A DNA stretch of 7,924 bases from CAVPRW01 sp046727435 [NCBI: bacterium] (GTDB lineage: Bacteria > Tectomicrobia > Entotheonellia > J063). This document shows, one piece after another, positions 1 through 6,809 of the stretch. The notes beneath the pieces are model-generated. The model was not told the origin of the DNA. It did no database searches and saw nothing but the letters and a program-made list of their open reading frames with translations. Location of the stretch: contig JBKPCR010000148.1 of the NCBI GenBank assembly GCA_046727435.1, positions 1 to 7,924 of the forward strand, written 5' to 3'. Position 1 is the stretch's first letter. Every line of letters starts with the position of its first letter. The position numbers were made by a program, and so were the translations under genes.

Positions 1-333
1 CCGGCCATCAGCGAGGAAGACCGCACGCTCCTGGTGGAGGCCGAAGTGCCGAACGAGCATGGTCAGCTGCGACCAGGGGCCTTTGCCGAGGCCGAGATCG
101 TTACCGCCGCTGAGGAACGAGCCGTCTTCGTGCCTGCCTCATCGATCGTGACGTTCGCCGGTATCGAAAAGGTGATGACGGTGCGGGATGGACTAAGCGT
201 CGAAACACGAGTCCAAACCGGGCGCCGCATAGAGGATCGGGTCGAAGTTGTCGAGGGCCTTAAGCCTGAAGAGCTCGTCGTGGTGGAGCCAGGCAACCTG
301 GTGGGTGGTCAACCGGTCACGGTAAGCCCTTGA
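1..333 (+). CDS. RND efflux periplasmic adaptor (membrane fusion protein), C-terminal part
   Basis: Partial gene: the frame is open from the first base and ends at TGA 331-333, leaving about 110 C-terminal residues. The text resembles the end of HlyD/AcrA-type adaptors. It starts with an 'EEDRTLLVEAEVPNEHGQLRPG' type stretch (the beta-barrel signature in which an N, an L-R-P-G turn and an F-A follow each other), then 'VFVPASSIV', and ends in a membrane-proximal segment with 'VQTGRRIEDRVEVVEGLKPEE' character. Such adaptors are anchored in the inner membrane or lipidated, and bridge the RND pump to the outer-membrane channel. The N-terminus, with lipobox or membrane anchor, hairpin and lipoyl domain, lies outside the window. 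The permease gene follows 86 bp downstream on the same strand, the usual adaptor-pump order. A GTG at 34 is internal and not a start. The family call is firm; the substrate is unknown. Confidence 0.9.
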   Translation, partial: PAISEEDRTLLVEAEVPNEHGQLRPGAFAEAEIVTAAEERAVFVPASSIVTFAGIEKVMTVRDGLSVETRVQTGRRIEDRVEVVEGLKPEELVVVEPGNLVGGQPVTVSP

Positions 334-419
334 GGCCCGCCCGGCATCTATGGATCCAATCAGCGTAGGTTGTCTCAGTCCGCAGCACTCATGACGCAGT
401 CCTGTCCCCGGAGGGCCTG

Positions 420-3400
420 ATGCAAAAACTCGCGGAAGTCTGTATTCGCCGCCCAGTATTCGCGGCGATGATCGTCCTGGCATTGGTGGTGGCTGGTGCG
501 GCCAGCTACTTCCGGCTGGGCGTCGATCGGTTTCCCTCGGTGGATCTGCCAACGCTTTCCATCCGCACCACACTGCCAGGTGCTTCGCCAGAAGAGGTCG
601 AAGCGGAGATCGCCCAGCGGATTGAGGAAGCCGTCAATTCGGTCGAGGGTATCGAAGAGCTGCGTTCTATTTCCGGGCAGGGCAGCTCGATCATCATCGT
701 CACATTTGACCTCGACCGCGACATCGATGTGGCGGCGCAGGATGTCCGCGATCGCGTCGCGGGCGTCCTGCGCGACTTACCCCCGGGGACCGACCCACCG
801 CTGGTCCGGAAGTCTGATAATGATTCGTCGCCGGTGCTGACCGTGGCGTTGTCGGGCAACCGCCCGATCCGCGAGCTCACAGAGTTGGCGGACAAAGTCG
901 TAAAGGTGCGACTTGAGCGCTCGTCAGGGGTGGGCGAGGTGACCATTGTTGGCGGTCTGGAGCGTGCCATTAACGTGTGGGTCGATGCCAATCGTTTGGC
1001 GGCTTATCGGCTGCCGATCACCGCAGTGCGCGATGCGATTGTACGCCAGAACATCGACGTGCCAGGCGGAAATGTCACGGCGGGCTCCCATGAACAGATG
1101 TTGCGGACCCTCGGTCGCATCGCTGACCCCAAGGCGTTCAATGACTTGGTGATCGCCACGGTCAATGGCACGCCGATTCGTGTACGGGACATTGGCGGGG
1201 CCGAAGATGGAACGAAAGAGCAGCGCTCGGTCGCACGCTTGAATGGCGTGCCCACGGTCACGCTCGAGGTCAGGCGTCAGTCGGGGGCCAGCACCGTCGC
1301 CGTCATCGAGGCCGCCAAGGCGAATCTGCAGCGCATCGCCGCGCAATTGCCGTCCGACGTGAAACTGGAGCCAATTCAGGACCAATCGCGCTACATCTAT
1401 GCGGCTCTGCACGAGATCAACCTGCATCTGGTCCTCGGCGGCATCCTCGCCTCCCTGGTCGTGCTCGCCTTTATGCGCAGCTGGCGCTCGACACTGATCG
1501 CGGCCGTGGCCATTCCCGCCTCGGTGGTCGCGAGCTTCGCCATGATGTGGGCCTTAGGCTTCACGCTGAACAGCGTCACCATGCTGGCCCTGGTGTTGAT
1601 GATCGGCATCATCATCGACGACGCTATCGTCGTGCTGGAGAACATCTTTCGCTTCGTTGAGGAGAAGCGGATGGGGCCGTTCGAGGCGGCGCGCGAGGCG
1701 ACGGCCGATATTGGGCTGGCAGTGTTGGCGACGACACTCAGCCTCGTGGTGGTGTTCGTCCCAGTCTCCTTCATGTCCAGTGTCTCTGGCCGATTCCTAT
1801 ACCAATTCGGCCTCACGGCTGGCGTCTCAGTGATGGTGAGTCTGTTGGTGTCGTTTACCCTCACCCCGATGATGAGCGCCAGGTTGCTCCGGGCTGAGGA
1901 TGTTGCGGCCGGTGGTGGTCACGATGGCGCCGGGTCGAGGCGGGGGTTTTACGCCTGGATTGATGGCGGGTATACATGGCTGCTGGTGCTGGCGATGCGA
2001 CATCGGATTGCAGTGGTCGTCTTATCGCTCGGGGTCATCCTCTCTGCCATTCCACTCTATGGACTTGTCAGGCAGGATTATATCCCGACCGACGTGGACG
2101 AAGCGGAATTCGAAGTGCGCGTAGCCGCGCCGCAGAACACCAGCCTGGCGGCGATGGATGAAGTCATGCGCACCGTTGAGTCCGAACTTCAGAGCACACC
2201 GGGTGTCCGACTGGTCCTGGCCACGGCCGGCGGCAGTTTCCTCGGCAGCGTCAACGACGGGAGAGTCTACGTGCGCATTGCCCCGCATGAGGAGCGCACC
2301 TTTTCACTCACCCGCCTGTGGCATGGGCTGCTGCAGGGTGACCCACTTCAGGCCTGGCGTGGCAACTACACCCAGCGCGATGTCATGCAGGAAGTCCGGC
2401 GTCGCCTTAGGCAATACCGCGATCTGCGCACGTCGGTACGTAATATTCCCTCATTTAACACCGGGGGTGGGAGCTTCGAAATCGACTTTGTGATCCGCGG
2501 CCCCGACCTGATGGCACTGTCCCAGTATGCCGAGCAACTGCGGTCGCGATCGGGTGAACTGGGCATCATGGACGCCGACACCACGCTAAAACTGGACAAG
2601 CCCGAGCTACGCGTGGAGATCGATCGGACTCGCGCGGCAGATCTCGGGGTGTCTATGCAGGATATCGGCACCGCCTTACGCCTGATGGTGGGAGGAGATG
2701 AAGAGGTATCGCGCTTCCTGGATCTGTCGGTCAACGACGAGTACGACGTGCAACTGCGCCTGACCGATGGCGATCGCAATGACCCCAACACGATCTCGCG
2801 TCTCTTGGTGTCCCGTCAAGGAGGGAAACTCGCCCGGCTGGACAATCTGGTCCATATCGCACCGGCGCTGACCGCTTCGCGCATCGACCGTTCAGATCGC
2901 CAGCGCGAGGCGCGCCTCCGAGCATCCGTCGCCCCAGGCTACGGTCTCGCCGATCGGCTGCAGGCGCTGCAGGCGGCGGCTACTGAGTTGAACATGCCGC
3001 CCGCCTATACGACGGCCGTATCTGGACGAGGTCGCGAAATGGAACGGACGCTGGGCGAGTTTGTGCTGGCGTTCCTGCTCTCGATCGTGTTCATGTACAT
3101 GATTCTTGCCTCGCAGTTCGAGAGCCTGATTCATCCGATCACCATCCTGATTTCGCTACCACTGGCTGTGCCGTTCGCCCTGTTATCGCTCTGGTTGACG
3201 GGAAACTCGCTCAACCTCTACTCGATTCTGGGGGTTCTGGTGCTGTTCGGGGTGGTCAAGAAGAACTCCATTCTGCAGATCGACCATATGATCAACCTGC
3301 GGGCCGCGGGGCTGGAACCCATGGCGGCGATTATGCAGGGGAACCGAGATCGATTACGCCCCATTCTGATGACCACATTGGCACTCGTGGCCGGGATGAT

Positions 3401-3782
3401 GCCTCTCGCTTTAGGGTCGGGCCCAGGTGCGGAGGAACGGCGTGCCGTCGCCGTCGTCGTGATCGGAGGGCAGACCCTCGCCCTCCTCCTGACCCTGCTG
3501 GCCACTCCTGTCGTCTATTCGCTCCTTGACGAACTTGCACAAGGTCGAGTCTTTGCCTGGGGGTGGGTGCCAGTGGGAAAGCTGAATGCGGTCTTCGCGG
3601 GGGGAGGGAGGCACCGCAATGGGCAACCAGCCACTGAGCGACAAGCGCCAGATATGGGCGGAGCGGAAGCCAGTATTGGCAGTCCCAGGCGCTCGGCTAC
3701 GATCCTACAAGGACACGCCGGTCATGATAAGCATGATTCGCACGTCCATGACGTTCGTTTGGGTCGGGCCGGTGATGAGTAG
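420..3782 (+). CDS. RND efflux permease, HAE1 (AcrB/MdtB-like) family
   Basis: Inner-membrane proton-driven pump of 1120 residues that would export drugs or other hydrophobic compounds with the upstream adaptor and an outer-membrane channel. The N-terminus has the family start 'CIRRPVFAAMI' and TM1 (about 12-31). Two large periplasmic porter/docking regions (about 32-332 and 550-878) separate the TM groups, with TM2-6 at about 333-482, TM7 at about 529-549 and TM8-12 at about 880-1038. The proton-relay residues are present: D400-D401 in TM4 ('GIIIDDAIVVLEN') and K948 in TM10 ('GVVKKNSIL'). These match AcrB D407/D408 and K940, favouring HAE1 over heavy-metal pumps. Two features are unusual: an extra stretch around 623-660 in the second periplasmic part, and an 81-residue tail after TM12 (from 1040) that makes the protein longer than the common 1020-1070. 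The tail's last 78 bp overlap the convergent kinase gene. ATG 420 overlaps an upstream TGA. Confidence 0.95.
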   Translation: MQKLAEVCIRRPVFAAMIVLALVVAGAASYFRLGVDRFPSVDLPTLSIRTTLPGASPEEVEAEIAQRIEEAVNSVEGIEELRSISGQGSSIIIVTFDLDRDIDVAAQDVRDRVAGVLRDLPPGTDPPLVRKSDNDSSPVLTVALSGNRPIRELTELADKVVKVRLERSSGVGEVTIVGGLERAINVWVDANRLAAYRLPITAVRDAIVRQNIDVPGGNVTAGSHEQMLRTLGRIADPKAFNDLVIATVNGTPIRVRDIGGAEDGTKEQRSVARLNGVPTVTLEVRRQSGASTVAVIEAAKANLQRIAAQLPSDVKLEPIQDQSRYIYAALHEINLHLVLGGILASLVVLAFMRSWRSTLIAAVAIPASVVASFAMMWALGFTLNSVTMLALVLMIGIIIDDAIVVLENIFRFVEEKRMGPFEAAREATADIGLAVLATTLSLVVVFVPVSFMSSVSGRFLYQFGLTAGVSVMVSLLVSFTLTPMMSARLLRAEDVAAGGGHDGAGSRRGFYAWIDGGYTWLLVLAMRHRIAVVVLSLGVILSAIPLYGLVRQDYIPTDVDEAEFEVRVAAPQNTSLAAMDEVMRTVESELQSTPGVRLVLATAGGSFLGSVNDGRVYVRIAPHEERTFSLTRLWHGLLQGDPLQAWRGNYTQRDVMQEVRRRLRQYRDLRTSVRNIPSFNTGGGSFEIDFVIRGPDLMALSQYAEQLRSRSGELGIMDADTTLKLDKPELRVEIDRTRAADLGVSMQDIGTALRLMVGGDEEVSRFLDLSVNDEYDVQLRLTDGDRNDPNTISRLLVSRQGGKLARLDNLVHIAPALTASRIDRSDRQREARLRASVAPGYGLADRLQALQAAATELNMPPAYTTAVSGRGREMERTLGEFVLAFLLSIVFMYMILASQFESLIHPITILISLPLAVPFALLSLWLTGNSLNLYSILGVLVLFGVVKKNSILQIDHMINLRAAGLEPMAAIMQGNRDRLRPILMTTLALVAGMMPLALGSGPGAEERRAVAVVVIGGQTLALLLTLLATPVVYSLLDELAQGRVFAWGWVPVGKLNAVFAGGGRHRNGQPATERQAPDMGGAEASIGSPRRSATILQGHAGHDKHDSHVHDVRLGRAGDE

Positions 3783-5051
3783 ATCGCCGAGGCGATCGAA
3801 GAATGAATAAGCATCGTTGTTCTCCAGCACCTCGCGTGGATGGAAGCCATGCAGCTCGGCGCGTGTGCAGGTGGTCCAGTCTGCAACGGCACCCGCCGCG
3901 TCAGTGGGGCCATCGGTGCCATCAGTACCGCCGCTCAAGGTCGCGATGCCTGGAATATTGTGAATGTCGAGGGCCAGCGCCAGCGCGAATTCCTGATTAC
4001 GCCCACCTTTGCCCTGGCCGCGCAGCGTCACGGTCGTCTCGCCGCCGGAGAGGATGCAGGTAGGCGCCGCGATCGGGTGCCCAGAGGCTAGGACCTCCCT
4101 GGCAATACCCGCGTGGACCTTGGCCACCTCGCGCGTTTCCCCTTCGATCGCAGACGACAGGATCAGGGGCTGATATCCCAAGATCCTGGCCTCTCGGCTC
4201 GCTGCTTCCAGCGCCTGCAAGTTGCGTCCGATGATCACGGTCTGGGTCGAGGCAAAGACCGCGTCGCCAGGCTTGGGGGTTTCCGGAACAGCACCGGAAT
4301 CGCCGCCTTGCAGGTGGCGACGAATGGTCGTCGGCACCTGGTCGAGCAGTTGATACTTACGCAGGACCTCCAGGCAATCGCCAAACGTGCTGGTGTCGGG
4401 GACGGTTGGCCCGGAGGCGATAACGTCGAGCGAGTCCCCGACCACATCAGACAGCACCAGCGTGATGAGCGTGGCCGGAGAGGCCAGGCGTGCCAGTTGG
4501 CCACCCTTCATCCGGGAGATATGCTTGCGCAGTGCGTTGATCTCATGGATGGTGGCGCCGCAGGCCAGGAGCAGGCGCGTGACCTCTTGCTTCTCGGCCA
4601 GGGTGACACCCTCCACAGGCGCGGGAGAGAGTGCTGACCCTCCCCCTGAGAGCAGGCAGATCAATAACTCTCGCGGCCCACGTCCTGTGACGAAGTCGAT
4701 CAAGGTGCGCGTCGCCCGCACACCCGCCTCGTCTGGGATGGGATGTCCCGCTTCGTGCACGGTCACGTGCGTCACTGGCGCCCCATGGCCGTATTTGACA
4801 ATGACATGGCCACCGCGCAGACGATCTTCAAGCAAGGCCTCGACGGCGATGGCCATTGCTGCACCGGCCTTGCCCATCCCGATTACCGAGAGGGCGTCGT
4901 ACTGGTTGAGATCGTACGTGCGGTCGGCCACGGAGAGCTGATCGCCCTCGCGCCGCACGTGTGTACGGATCGCCTCGCCGGGGTCGACCGCTCGCAGGGC
5001 CGCCTGGAAAATCGTGTGCAAATCATGCCGCAGCTCCTCTCGGCGCTTCAC
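3705..5051 (-). CDS. Glycerate 2-kinase (DUF4147/MOFRL family)
   Basis: Cytoplasmic kinase of 448 residues that should phosphorylate D-glycerate with ATP, giving 2-phosphoglycerate, which feeds glycolysis (glycerate may come from hydroxypyruvate, tartronate semialdehyde or sugar-acid breakdown). The N-terminal DUF4147 domain shows 'VIGMGKAG' (56-63, with candidate catalytic K61), 'HPIPDEAG' (103-110), 'LLSGGGSAL' (133-141) and 'LRKHISRMKGG' (174-184). The C-terminal MOFRL domain shows 'SGGETTVTLRGQGKGGRNQE' (335-354, candidate catalytic R351), 'SGGTDGTDGPTDAAG' and 'GDLLITGPTQTNVMDVRI' near the end. The protein ends just past the usual family end. GTG 5051 is chosen because a strong AGGAGGGAGGG lies 6 nt upstream (5058-5068 region) and the family-like 'ELRHDLHTIFQAALRAVDP' begins right after. 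A GTG at 5150 would add 33 low-complexity residues without a clear ribosome site. It is convergent with the permease and divergent from the dehydrogenase. Confidence 0.92.
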   Translation of the reverse strand: MKRREELRHDLHTIFQAALRAVDPGEAIRTHVRREGDQLSVADRTYDLNQYDALSVIGMGKAGAAMAIAVEALLEDRLRGGHVIVKYGHGAPVTHVTVHEAGHPIPDEAGVRATRTLIDFVTGRGPRELLICLLSGGGSALSPAPVEGVTLAEKQEVTRLLLACGATIHEINALRKHISRMKGGQLARLASPATLITLVLSDVVGDSLDVIASGPTVPDTSTFGDCLEVLRKYQLLDQVPTTIRRHLQGGDSGAVPETPKPGDAVFASTQTVIIGRNLQALEAASREARILGYQPLILSSAIEGETREVAKVHAGIAREVLASGHPIAAPTCILSGGETTVTLRGQGKGGRNQEFALALALDIHNIPGIATLSGGTDGTDGPTDAAGAVADWTTCTRAELHGFHPREVLENNDAYSFFDRLGDLLITGPTQTNVMDVRIMLIMTGVSL

Positions 5052-5398
5052 GGCGTGCCCTCCCTCCTCTGCAGCTACCCCGCAGTTCCCGCCGCACTCG
5101 GCGGCTGCGGCCACGCTCAAATGGCTCAGCAAATCCTTTATGCTTGACACTTCAAATTATGTCGTCACTGTAACATAACCTGTGACCACGTCAACACGCT
5201 TGTCCCCGGTGATTTACAAAGCAGAATGTTGACCATGGTGCCAGGGATCCTTGCCGTATCGCCTTGCCTATGGTGGAATCGCCAGAAACGTGATAGTACT
5301 ATGCTGTCTATAGGAAAGAGGAGGTCGGACTGCGCAACATTCTTGGCACGTTGTCCGGAATCGCGCCCATCTCGAACACCAAATGGGGGAGGACTGTC
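5052..5398. promoter_or_regulatory. Divergent intergenic region, kinase / PQQ dehydrogenase
   Basis: This 347-bp stretch separates two divergently transcribed genes and should carry both promoters. The half nearest the kinase (5052-5150) is open in the kinase frame but looks like leader. The middle (5140-5200) is AT-richer than its surroundings and holds a TTGACA on the plus strand (5144-5149), a CATAAT on the minus strand (5161-5156) that could be the kinase -10, and clustered GTCA/TGAC half-sites. Nearer the dehydrogenase there is a perfect 10-bp palindrome (5293-5302) and a strong purine-rich AAAGAGGAGG (5315-5324). No promoter with both boxes well spaced was found on either strand, so factor-dependent expression is possible. 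That is an inference. Confidence 0.45.
5164..5186. promoter_or_regulatory. Inverted repeat, candidate operator
   Basis: GTCACTG at 5164-5170 is mirrored by CTGTGAC at 5180-5186: seven-base arms with one mismatch around a 9-base AT-rich centre. A second, overlapping palindrome, TGAC-CAC-GTCA, covers 5183-5193. The repeat lies just upstream, on the minus strand, of a CATAAT hexamer (5161-5156) that could be the kinase -10, so a bound regulator would sit at the -35/spacer region. The arms resemble half-sites of CRP/FNR-like or GntR-like factors, but the spacing matches none of them exactly, and no regulator gene is in the window. Confidence 0.3.
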
Positions 5399-6733
5399 AT
5401 GACTGAACGCTCTTCAATTCTGCGCTGCCTTCTAGTCACGGGAATCCTGGGTACCTTGCTTGTGGCGGCGCCGGCGTTCGCTCAGCAGACGCCAGAGCAA
5501 CCGTCAAGCCAACCTGCACCGCCCCCCTCGGCAACCCAGCCGCCCGAAGCACCTCGGGCGGCAACACCGGCACCCAGCATGCAGCCGCAGCCCACCACAG
5601 TCCCCGGGCGGCCCGACATTCCCAACGCCGAAGTGGCGACCCAGCTGCGCGGCATCCCGGCACCGCCATTTCCGGCACCGCCAGACCAGCTGCCGATCCC
5701 ACAGCTCAAGCTGCCCAGGGGCTTCAAGATCGAGGTCTATGCCAGCGGGATCGCCAATGCGCGCTCGCTGCGGCTCGGTGACAAAGGGACCGTGTTCGTC
5801 AGCAACCGTCAGCTCGACAAGGTGTATGCCATCGTCAACCGGAACGGGAAACGCGAGGCCAAGGTCATCGCGTCAGGGCTGGATCGGCCGAACGGGCTCG
5901 CCTTCCACAACGGCACACTGTACATCGGCGAAGGCACCAAGATCTCGAAGCTCGAAAAGATCGAGGACAACCTTGACAACCCGCCGCAGCTCGTCGTCAT
6001 CTACGACGACCTGCCCAATCATCAGTCACACGGCTGGAAGTTCATCGCCCTCGGCCCGGATAACAAGCTCTACATCAACGTCGGCGCGCCGTGCAATATC
6101 TGCATCCCGCCCGACGAAAACGGGCAGATTCGGCGCATCAACCTCGATGGCAGCGGTGCGGAAGTATTCGCGCGCGGCGTCCGTAACTCGGTCGGCTTCG
6201 ACTGGCATCCGCTGACGAAGGACCTCTATTTTACCGACAATGGCCGCGACTGGCTGTCGGAGGACCTGCCCGAGGACGAGCTCAACCGCGTCACCAAAGT
6301 CGGCCAGCATTTCGGCTTCCCGTACTGTCATCAGGGTAACTTCACGGACCGTGAGGTCGGTTGGGGCCGATCGTGCGACGAGTTCGTCAAGCCGGTCGCC
6401 TTGCTCGGCCCGCACAGTGCGGCTCTCGGCATGCGCTTCTACACGGGCCGCATGTTCCCGGCTGAATACCGCAACGCCATCTTCATTGCGCGGCACGGCT
6501 CCTGGAACAAGACGAAGAAGATCGGCGGCGACGTCATGGTCGCAAAGCTGAACCCGAACGGCACCGTGAAGTCGATCGAGCCGTTCCTCACCGGATTCCT
6601 CCAGAACAACACGTATATTGGGCGGCCGGTCGACGTGCAAGTCATGAAGGATGGCTCGCTCTTGGTCTCGGACGACTACGCGGGCGCGGTCTACCGCATC
6701 ACCCATAGCACGGAACGTGTCGCCAAGCGTTGA
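5399..6733 (+). CDS. PQQ-dependent sugar dehydrogenase, L-sorbosone dehydrogenase-like
   Basis: Secreted or periplasmic quinoprotein of 444 residues, likely oxidising an aldose or aldehyde to the acid or lactone and passing electrons to a cytochrome. A signal peptide is clear: basic start, hydrophobic 'LLVTGILGTLLVAAPAFA' and probable cleavage after A28. A proline-rich low-complexity linker spans about 29-80. The rest is a six-bladed beta-propeller of the glucose/sorbosone dehydrogenase family: 'LPRGFKIEVYASGI' at its start, 'GLDRPNGLAFHNGTLYIGEG', 'NHQSHGWKFIALGPDNKLYI' (H208 and H211, near the family's catalytic histidine), 'GAPCNICIPPDENGQI' (Cys pair), 'FARGVRNSVGFDWHP', 'TDNGRDWLSEDLPEDELN' and 'GRPVDVQVMKDGSLLVSDD'. 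ATG 5399 is preceded by GGGGGAGGA (5385-5392) and begins the signal peptide; the in-frame TTG at 5351 would bury it. A diheme cytochrome c gene follows 76 bp downstream. The exact substrate cannot be read from the sequence. Confidence 0.9.
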   Translation: MTERSSILRCLLVTGILGTLLVAAPAFAQQTPEQPSSQPAPPPSATQPPEAPRAATPAPSMQPQPTTVPGRPDIPNAEVATQLRGIPAPPFPAPPDQLPIPQLKLPRGFKIEVYASGIANARSLRLGDKGTVFVSNRQLDKVYAIVNRNGKREAKVIASGLDRPNGLAFHNGTLYIGEGTKISKLEKIEDNLDNPPQLVVIYDDLPNHQSHGWKFIALGPDNKLYINVGAPCNICIPPDENGQIRRINLDGSGAEVFARGVRNSVGFDWHPLTKDLYFTDNGRDWLSEDLPEDELNRVTKVGQHFGFPYCHQGNFTDREVGWGRSCDEFVKPVALLGPHSAALGMRFYTGRMFPAEYRNAIFIARHGSWNKTKKIGGDVMVAKLNPNGTVKSIEPFLTGFLQNNTYIGRPVDVQVMKDGSLLVSDDYAGAVYRITHSTERVAKR

Positions 6734-6744
6734 GCCGGCATCAG

Positions 6745-6770
6745 GTCGAGGGCGGGCCCCTGCCCTCGAC
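6745..6770 (+). terminator. Strong intercistronic hairpin (not a classic terminator)
   Basis: GTCGAGGGC (6745-6753) pairs perfectly with GCCCTCGAC (6762-6770), a 9-bp GC-rich stem with an 8-base loop, 11 bases after the dehydrogenase stop codon. No U-run follows directly; the nearest is TTTTT at 6786-6790. It could therefore be a partial terminator, or a structure that protects the upstream mRNA and lowers cytochrome expression relative to the dehydrogenase. The function is inferred; only the inverted repeat is seen. Confidence 0.45.
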
Positions 6771-6809
6771 TGCTTTCGCCCCCAAGTTTTTCGCTCGAAG
6801 GGAGGTGCC

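Noticed and set aside
3782-3797. GATCGCC-GA-GGCGATC inverted repeat at the permease stop as a terminator
   Set aside because: The two-base centre is too tight for a 7-bp stem, there is no T-run, and the sequence is kinase coding sequence for a family-conserved segment.
4113-4941. Long plus-strand open frames opposite the kinase (4113-4637, 4387-4941)
   Set aside because: They are antisense shadows in GC-rich DNA with no family motifs; the minus-strand kinase has all expected motifs.
5052-5150. Upstream GTG start at 5150 for the glycerate kinase
   Set aside because: It would add 33 Ala/Gly-rich residues without family likeness, lacks a clear ribosome site and lies only a few bases from a likely -10, while GTG 5051 has a strong purine-rich site at 6 nt.
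5351-5398. TTG start at 5351 for the dehydrogenase
   Set aside because: It has no ribosome site at proper spacing and would put 16 residues before the signal peptide; ATG 5399 has a good site.
6651-6809. Upstream extension of the cytochrome frame to 6651
   Set aside because: It overlaps the dehydrogenase gene in another frame, and the signal peptide starts at ATG 6810.
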